Made by a program: the position numbers and the translations under genes | Assembly (NCBI RefSeq): GCF_000002235.5 | Contig: NW_022145606.1 | Location: 23,186,595-23,250,594, forward strand | Length of the DNA: 64,000 nucleotides | Reading direction: 5' to 3' | DNA from: Strongylocentrotus purpuratus | Taxonomy: Eukaryota; Echinodermata; Echinoidea; Camarodonta; Strongylocentrotidae | Notes under the pieces: generated by a model | Databases searched by the model: none | Seen by the model: the letters and a program-made list of their open reading frames with translations, nothing else | What the model was told of the DNA's origin: nothing | Shown: in pieces, positions 57,540 through 64,000 of the stretch | How positions within the stretch are numbered: the stretch's first letter is position 1 | Layout of the letters: each line of letters starts with the position of its first letter

Positions 57540-57935
57540 AATGATTGGGGCGAGCTTTCGTCTGCTCCTGCAGACTTCCTCATGTCAACTGATTTGTCAC
57601 ACAGTTGCTGTCTTGGCGATCACTGGAGCGAAGATAGGTGACAATGCGTACCCAGTGTCCCTATTGAGTGCTGGATTAATGCTTTTTATCTAGATAGACT
57701 CTTTGACCTTCCTTGGCCAGAAATAAGATTCAAAGTCTATGATCTGTGTATCATCCCAGCGAATGTTATGTCCAGTATTGAGGGCGTGTTCCGGCCACTG
57801 CTGAGTGGGTTGGATTGTTTAATCTGAGGGCCCTTTTGTGTTCTTTTAATCGGTCATTCAGTGTTCTTCCTGTTTCACCCACATAAGAACTTTCTGTCAG
57901 TGCACTCCAGAGCCCTTTATACACAGAGTTTGGCC
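57540..57935 (-). mobile_element. Penelope-like retroelement relic, GIY-YIG endonuclease part
   Basis: The minus strand near 57780-57910 encodes SYVGETGRTLNDRLKEHKRA and a following HSAVA segment, the GIY-YIG nuclease signature found at the C-terminus of Penelope-like element proteins. Weaker likeness continues to about 57560. The reverse-transcriptase part is not in view. The copy is broken and looks old. Confidence 0.75.
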
Positions 57936-58905
57936 AACTTGATAACAGGCACCATGTTGTAACCCTTGGCGCTGATGCACCGCACCGTGCGCACGGGCGG
58001 GCTTATGGTATACACACAATATAGCTTACACTACTAGCCCTCAAACTGATTGATATTTTCTGTTGCAGAAGAGTCATGTTATGGGAAGTCTCAGATTCTT
58101 GGCATTTCTTCTCTTTCCTTCATGTAGTAGACTATAATTTTAATGAGTTTAGGCCCAATAGGAATAGGCCCTAGTATTAAGCGTAACCATCTCTCTCCTT
58201 TTCATTAATTTCTCGTTTTTTTTTCTAACTATATATGCCTGTGTGTCTCTTTAGCTGCCCCTACATGTATACCTCCATAGGGTCTTCACATATGAAATTG
58301 AAGCGTTTTCAACTCCCAATGAGTGATTTGGAGTTTGCTGGCATTTTAGATTGATCTTTCAGTATGTTCTTCAAATTTATGTATACATACATTGTCTGTT
58401 GTGTTTTAGCACTGCAAGAGTATTTATCATGAATTCAGGCTAACTCCGGTCTGACCAAAACATTTTAGTATTGATGTGTACCAAGAGGGGAGGAGGCCCT
58501 TGAAAGGTATAAGCCCTGATATGTTTGCCAGTACATAGTTTCGGTATGCCCCCCCCCCCCTTTCCATTGTATGATGTAAGAATGATGTCACAAAACATGC
58601 CCAATTACCAAATTTTATCCACTTGCTACAGGTGAAAATTACAATTTTTTTAAAATCATCTGTTTTTAATAGGGCACACCAATATAATGATCATAACTAA
58701 TATTAATGATTTATACATGTATATTGATTTATCCATTCGATTATTTATGTTTATGTTTCAATCCACTATGCATAGTGCCACTCAAAATATGTATTAATAT
58801 ACGTATTTAAAATAACAGCTTTTCCATGTAATCAAACATACCTACTGTATGTTTTAACAGCACTTCCATTACCCACTTCTTCACACATTGTTTTTTAATT
58901 CTCCT
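57936..58905. other. No gene recognised
   Basis: AT-rich sequence; a C-run at 58550-58562. No exon or TIR recognised. Confidence 0.5.
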
Positions 58906-58908
58906 ATA

Positions 58909-59975
58909 CAGTGTGAGTAAAAAAAAGAAGGAAACCCAACTTCGGTAGCTTCTTATGATAATATTATAACATATATGGAACCTTGCAATTTATTTCATTG
59001 TAAAGAGTAACTTTACTGTCTACTGATACCTTATTCATACTTTTCCTGCCACGGATGACTGAGCACCAGGAGTTTCAAAAAGCTTTGTCAAAATCGCCTT
59101 GTATCAAGTTTGGGCTTAAGCAATACGTGTGCGTCAAAAGCTACTATGGATTTGTTATTGGAGTCTTGAAATAATGGCTAAGCTTTTTAAATTGATTTTG
59201 TGTATTTGACTAGAAAAGGTGTTGATTTGAACTTTAAATGAAAGAATATCCTTATTACAAGCAATATTTAAGATATCTTTGTTGTCATTAAGACACAATC
59301 TTGGTTTCCTCAACATTCCTCGTATGTAAGAGTTTCTTTATTGAGTGTGTCAGCTTCAGAATGTTGGTAGTGAAGAAGCTTTCTTTCAAATGAAGTAAAA
59401 ACACAGTTCAAAACACTAGCATATGTGTTCTAAACAGGCCTTCCTTGTATTTTTTTAGTCTTTTAGGTTAGTTAACTATTAATTTAATGTAGATTGTGAG
59501 CTAGATAACTTATTCAGCTAAGTTGGTGCAATCGACCAATAAACAGATGGTTTTGTGGCAAGATAACATTCTAAGATAAGAGGTTTGTAGGCAGTTCAAA
59601 GTGCATCCACAGCCAATGAAACCTAAAATAAAATCCCTGTGAAAGTCTAGATACTTAAAATCACTTAACTCTGAATAATTGAAACACAAAACATATTTTA
59701 TCATTTAAAAACGATTTCAGACAAAGTAACATGTGATTAGAAGCCTTTGACACACACCCATTGCTTAAGGTCAAACTTGGTACAAGGCGATTTTGACCCC
59801 CCAAAAATTGAAAATCTTAGTGCTCAGTCATCCGTGACAGAAACATCATAAATGAGGTATCGGTAGACAGAGTGAAGGTTATTCTTTACAATTAGATACA
59901 TCTCAAGGTTTCATATGTTATAATATTTTTATAAGAAGCTACTAAAGTTAGGTTCCTTTTTTTTTACTCACAGTG
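58909..59975. mobile_element. Tc1/mariner-like foldback element
   Basis: CAGTGTGAGTAAAAAAAAG at the left and CACTGTGAGTAAAAAAAAA inverted at the right, each bordered by TA. The arms remain alignable for about 250 bases ('taataTTATAACATAT', 'tcacggatgactgagcac', 'caagtttgggcttaagcaat'). The interior has no recognised transposase. Confidence 0.85.
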
Positions 59976-60205
59976 TATAGGATACACCAATGCATGCTCA
60001 TTATCACTTTTGTTGTTACACTGTGTATGTTTATGTTTTGATTCACTATACATGGTGTTAATAAATTTCTGATGCAATATACGCAATTTAAAGAAAACGA
60101 TCATTGGTTTATTGAAACTAAAATATTGAGTAATTTTACTGTCCAAAACATACATACTGTAAGTGCTACAACAGCACACCAATAAACCATTATTTCACAT
60201 ACACT

Positions 60206-60708
60206 TTTTATACGCCGAAGGGTCGTATTATGGTATGACGTCCGTCCGTCCGTCCGTTAGCCAATTCTTGTGTAGATAACTCCTCATTCATTGTTTAACG
60301 AAATTTCTTCAAACTTGCATGGATGGATGATATTGATGTGTAGATGTGCGTAAAGATGATATAACTTGGGTACGCCAAGGCGTTGCCATGGTAACCACAT
60401 TTTACTAAAAAATTGAAAAATTCTTGTGCGGATAATTCCTCATTTACTTTTTAATTAAATTTCTTCAAATTTGCATGGATGGATGATATTGATGTGTAGA
60501 TGTGCATAAAGGTGATATAACTTGGGTACGACAAGGCATTGCCATGGTAACCACATTTTACTAAAAAAATATTGAAAAATTCTTGTGTGGATAACTCATT
60601 TACTTTGTAATGAAATTTCCTCAAACTTGCATGGTTGGATGATATTGATGTGTAGATGTGCATAAAGGTGAAACTTCGGGCGTATAATGCTCCGACTTGC
60701 GGTGCTCT
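60206..60708. repeat. Repeat with three ~140-bp internal units
   Basis: Bounded by TATACGCCGAAGGGTCG and, inverted, TATACGCCCGAAG. Starts with a gtccgtccgtccgt run, then three units of 'aattcttgtgtggataactc', 'cttgcatggatggatgatat' and 'ccatggtaaccacattttac'. Confidence 0.8.
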
Positions 60709-61248
60709 TGTTTAAAGATCTTTTTGATATTCTATATGACACACCAATTTAATTATATTACTTATTTCGTATATTTTTGTTAATTTCTTCAATTTGAATA
60801 TCTGTATCTGTAAATGCATCGTCATTTGGGCTTGCTGCTATGATTTTATTTATTTATCTATCTTTCCTTACATGAAGAACAAGATATTTTTAATTGTTTA
60901 TAACTGCATAGCACCAAGAAAATTATCAAACTGGTGACTCAATTGGAAAATTATTGTGGTTTGCATCAATTAATGTATTTTTGTGCATTCATAGAACACT
61001 TAGCAATCCTATGGATATTGAAATTTGGTGTGTGACAGCAAATTTTCACGTAGTTTTGGATGCAGGTTTCTGAGACAGTAAAATTGGGAAGTTGTAAGCA
61101 GGCCTGGTTGTAAGCAGTGTAGGTCCACAAGTACAATCATGGGTCTGTAATAAACACTGTGACAAATGAAATGATATGCCTGTATTAATAACTGGAATAG
61201 CGAAAAGTGACATTTTTACTGTGGAGTCTCATATGTTGCTTTAGGAGT

Positions 61249-61668
61249 AAGGCCACCGCACACCTTACGACTGGTCTACGACTGGATTTTGAAAGAAATT
61301 GCAATTTGAAGAGAAATTGAGTTTCAATTTGAAAATTTGTATCTGACTGAGGTCCAGAATGGTTATATCAATATAATTATCGAAAATATATGGTATTTGA
61401 AGTATTTCAGACAGAGAAAAGGCCAAATCTCCCAGTTACCAGTTGGTGGCCAGTCGTGCCTGTGTGACGTCGCTACGATTCGCAGCCGATCGGGCCTTTT
61501 CTCCAACTGAAAAGGCCATAACACCCTGCAATTTTTATATTGATATTGACATGACAATTCGGGACCTCAATCAGTAGGAATTTACATTCTAAACATTCTA
61601 TATCTAATCCTATCATAATTTCTTTCAAAATCCAGTCGTAGACCAGTCGTAAGGTGTGCGGTGGCCTT
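61249..61668. mobile_element. 420-bp MITE with 49-bp perfect TIRs
   Basis: AAGGCCACCGCACACCTTAC, then 'gactggtctacgactggatt', then 'ttgaaagaaatt' are all inverted without a mismatch at the right end. Perfect ends suggest a fairly recent insertion. The interior is unrelated to known coding sequence. Confidence 0.9.
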
Positions 61669-61731
61669 TAGGGCTTGTTGGATAGGATGTGTAAAATTCC
61701 TTCAGTATTGTAAGTGTTTATAGATACAGCG

Positions 61732-61993
61732 CAACAAACCCCCACACTTATGTTAATGAACCTGAATTAAATCACAAATAAAAGGGATCTTTGTCAAAAA
61801 ATTTGCAGACAAACTCATGACATCATTTTGCATTTACTTTTTAGGAATTTATTTGTTCCAAAGCTTTTTGAAGTCAGGCGGCAACAAATTGTCTCCTGCC
61901 TCGCCAACATTTTTTTTTTTTTTTTTTTGGTCGCCTTATATTCCATTGACTTGTACATTAAAATTGTTTGGGTTTGTTGCGCCATATCTGAAC
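61732..61993. mobile_element. Small TIR element (~260 bp)
   Basis: GCGCAACAAACCC at the left is inverted as GGGTTTGTTGCGC at the right, with 'agata' outside on the left and 'tatct' outside on the right. Contains a T-run at 61911-61928. Confidence 0.6.
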
Positions 61994-62446
61994 AAACCTT
62001 GAGATATGAGGGCTATGGTAATAAACTCAACAGCATGGATTAGAGCAGCGGGCAGGGCGTAGATATGTGACGTCACACTATTCAAGTAGATCACCCCCCC
62101 CCCCCCCCTGAACAATAGGTTCACTGCTCGAATCTTCGCCAGTGTTAAACTGAGCAGCGCTTCTCAACCAGTGGGCCATGAGGATGGCCAAAACATTGTT
62201 TTAGAATAAAAATGAACCAGCTTGAGTTCAGCTTTACTGTCAAATTAATAAGTGGCAAAGTGGGCCTTGAGTTAAGAAAGGGTGAGAAGCACGTACTGGA
62301 TTAGGGGGTTGACTCTTTGTAATTTGAATTTGCAACCATGCCGAATCACACCACCTAAGTAACATCTTTTTCCTGCTGCTTGGGCAGGATTGGTGCCTTC
62401 TATGAGGTCATAACATTGTTATTGTTGAATTTCTGCGCAAAAATAA

Positions 62447-62785
62447 TGTTGGAATTCACAGTGAATTATTGAAATTACAAATTTGAATTAGTGATATCAC
62501 AAATTGAATCTGTGATATCACAAAACATAATTCTTGTTGTGAATTGTATTATGTTCTGGAACATTAAACATACAAGACTGTTAACCTAACTAGTCAGATT
62601 TGTCTACATTGCAGTGATGTGCAGTAATGTTGGAATTCACACTGAATTCTTGATATTACAAATTTGAATTAGTGATATCACAAAACAGAATTCTTGTTGT
62701 AAATTGTATTATGTCCTGGAACATTAAACATACAAGACGGTTAGCCTGATCAGATTTTTCTATATTGCAGTGATGTGCTTTGTTA
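62447..62785 (+). repeat. Tandem duplication, two ~180-bp units
   Basis: 'atgttggaattcacagtgaa', 'gaattagtgatatcaca', 'ctggaacattaaacatacaa' and 'attgcagtgatgtgc' occur in the same order in both units. Each unit also has 'tgatatcaca' palindrome words. Confidence 0.85.
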
Positions 62786-62895
62786 ATGTAAACAAAATGT
62801 TAATATTTTCATTATTGAAAAAACAAGGAAACAAAATAAATACAAAAAATAAATAGGTTGCCATACATTGCGACTCAATGGTTGTACTGAAACTG

Positions 62896-63002
62896 ACCGT
62901 AGTATTCCCAATACAATGGTAATGTACGACTGAGTAGGCCCTACGTATTCATAATAAGGTTCTCTCAGTCGTACATTTCCATTATTTTGGGAGTACTGTG
63001 GC
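62896..63002. repeat. ~105-bp foldback
   Basis: 'tagtattcccaatacaatgg' and 'aatgtacgactgag' at the left are inverted at 62970-63000 with small differences. A G-run and (TA)n follow at 63045-63105. Confidence 0.75.
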
Positions 63003-63540
63003 GCCTGGTTTCTAAATCAATCCTAAAAGGACATCAGAATTACCGGGGGGGGGGGGGTGTAATGAGTGCCGCCCGGTACATAGAAGTAACCTGATATATA
63101 TATATTTTTTGTGTGATTGATGTGGTTGCGGAGAGTGCAAGAGAAGGTTTGGTTAGCGAGATGTTGTATATTATGCTGATGATTTTTGATAAGTGAGAAA
63201 ATGGAAGGTTTGAGGGAGAAGTTTTGGAAATGGAAGAAGGCGTTTGAGAGTAATTATAGACCGGGAGCCCGGAAGATTTATTCAAGTGAAAAGCGCCGGA
63301 ACAACTGACCTCGTAGGTCGATAGGATGGACCCTGGGCCTCACGAAAATGAATTGCTGCCGGGTTAACCGGGGTTTTCCCACAGAATTCTGTGGGTTAAT
63401 TTTCCCGACAAAATCACCCAATGTGTGACGTCACTACCGGAGGTTGAACTGTGTATCTTGCACCATCACACATAACACGTCCCCTCGCTCATTTAAGTGC
63501 TAATTTTGTGATTTTTGTTTAACGTTTGACTTGCCTAGAG

Positions 63541-63690
63541 TATACCAGATAACGCAATAACTTTTCCCGGTGATAGCACATCTGAGAGCGACGATTACGA
63601 TGATAGAAATCGAGGGCGATGCGGGGGGCGATGTCACCGAAATGCGGTACTTTTTTCTGTTTTTATGTCAGTTTTGGCTTTGAATATTTG
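63541..63690 (+). CDS. Possible exon of unknown protein (weak)
   Basis: After a TTGCCTAG acceptor-like site, one frame reads IPDNAITFPGDSTSESDDYD, then RNRGRCGGRC, before a hydrophobic run and a stop near 63690. The acidic start resembles transposase N-termini in general terms only. No donor or homologue could be recognised, so this may be chance. Confidence 0.2.
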
Positions 63691-64000
63691 AAGTTCTTCT
63701 CAATTCCGATTGTTTTCACCGTTTGCTCTTAAACTTGACATGAATATGCAGTAAGTCTTTCGCTTTCAAGAGCATGAAAGCATGTTAAATAAATTTCTGG
63801 CTTAAAATTCATTATTTGCGTCCCTGATAAACAGCGCCCTCACCGACCGTTACATATGATTATTGTACTTTCATGCTTTAAACTTAGCTTATTTATACAA
63901 AACTAATATTAAAATGCATTGTTTTCATCTGCAGATTGTATTCTTTTATACCTTTATTTAATTCAACTACCATTCATCATTTGAAATATCAGTTTTTAAC

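Noticed and set aside
1-64000. Integrated virus or LTR retroelement
   Set aside because: I saw no capsid, envelope, protease-RT-integrase order or long terminal repeats in the window.

Overview
The window is animal nuclear DNA: AT-rich, intron-rich, with short exons bounded by GT/GC-AG splice sites and a very dense load of transposon-derived repeats. No bacterial or organellar gene organisation is visible. The repeat style (families built on 'gtccgtccgtcc', 'gattagattttggggtca...aggtcaaaggtca' and 'tgtctcgcctgcgaagcag', many foldback MITEs, TTAGGG tracts) together with an arylsulfatase B-like gene and a KMT5A-like SET/zinc-finger family suggests a marine invertebrate. An echinoderm or similar deuterostome is my best guess, from memory of such genomes; the sequence alone does not fix it.

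Layout. 1-16.9 kb is gene-poor: a 3.9-kb element with long inverted ends (1.71-5.63 kb) enclosing duplicated modules and a TTAGGG tract, a purine-rich tandem array (5.74-7.54 kb), a broken hAT transposase (9.7-10.1 kb), a hairpin-forming G-rich minisatellite (10.1-10.8 kb) and a 1.5-kb foldback element carrying a protein-coding scrap (12.7-14.2 kb). 16.97-23.41 kb holds six exons (minus strand) of an arylsulfatase B-type sulfatase. Their phases match perfectly and encode 434 residues, but the upstream exon(s) with the signal peptide and active-site cysteine are not in view. 24-36 kb is mostly mobile DNA, including a piggyBac-like element nested inside another TIR element and a possible coding exon at 32.6 kb.

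36.6-57.4 kb is the most interesting part. It contains at least eight coding pieces that I assign to one protein family (KMT5A-like SET domain, 11-residue EQVNT repeats, C2H2-type fingers, a domain I recall from finger/recombinase-like animal proteins, and a conserved C-terminal module). Each piece occurs once, and five exon-exon junctions fit by reading phase. Yet the pieces lie in the wrong order and on both strands: finger (+), acidic repeat and C-terminal module (+), SET middle (+), recombinase-like domain (-), SET start (+), SET end plus repeats (-), last exon (+). Part of this scrambled block (43.70-52.67 kb) sits between two complementary halves of one repeat, with TAATTTCA at both breaks, as if about 9 kb had been inserted or rearranged there. 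57.5-64 kb contains a Penelope-like GIY-YIG relic and several foldback elements.

Method and limits: all calls are by eye. Splice sites were chosen by GT/GC-AG plus reading phase. Family assignments rest on remembered motifs, not on searches. Edges of repeats are good to roughly 5-20 bases.
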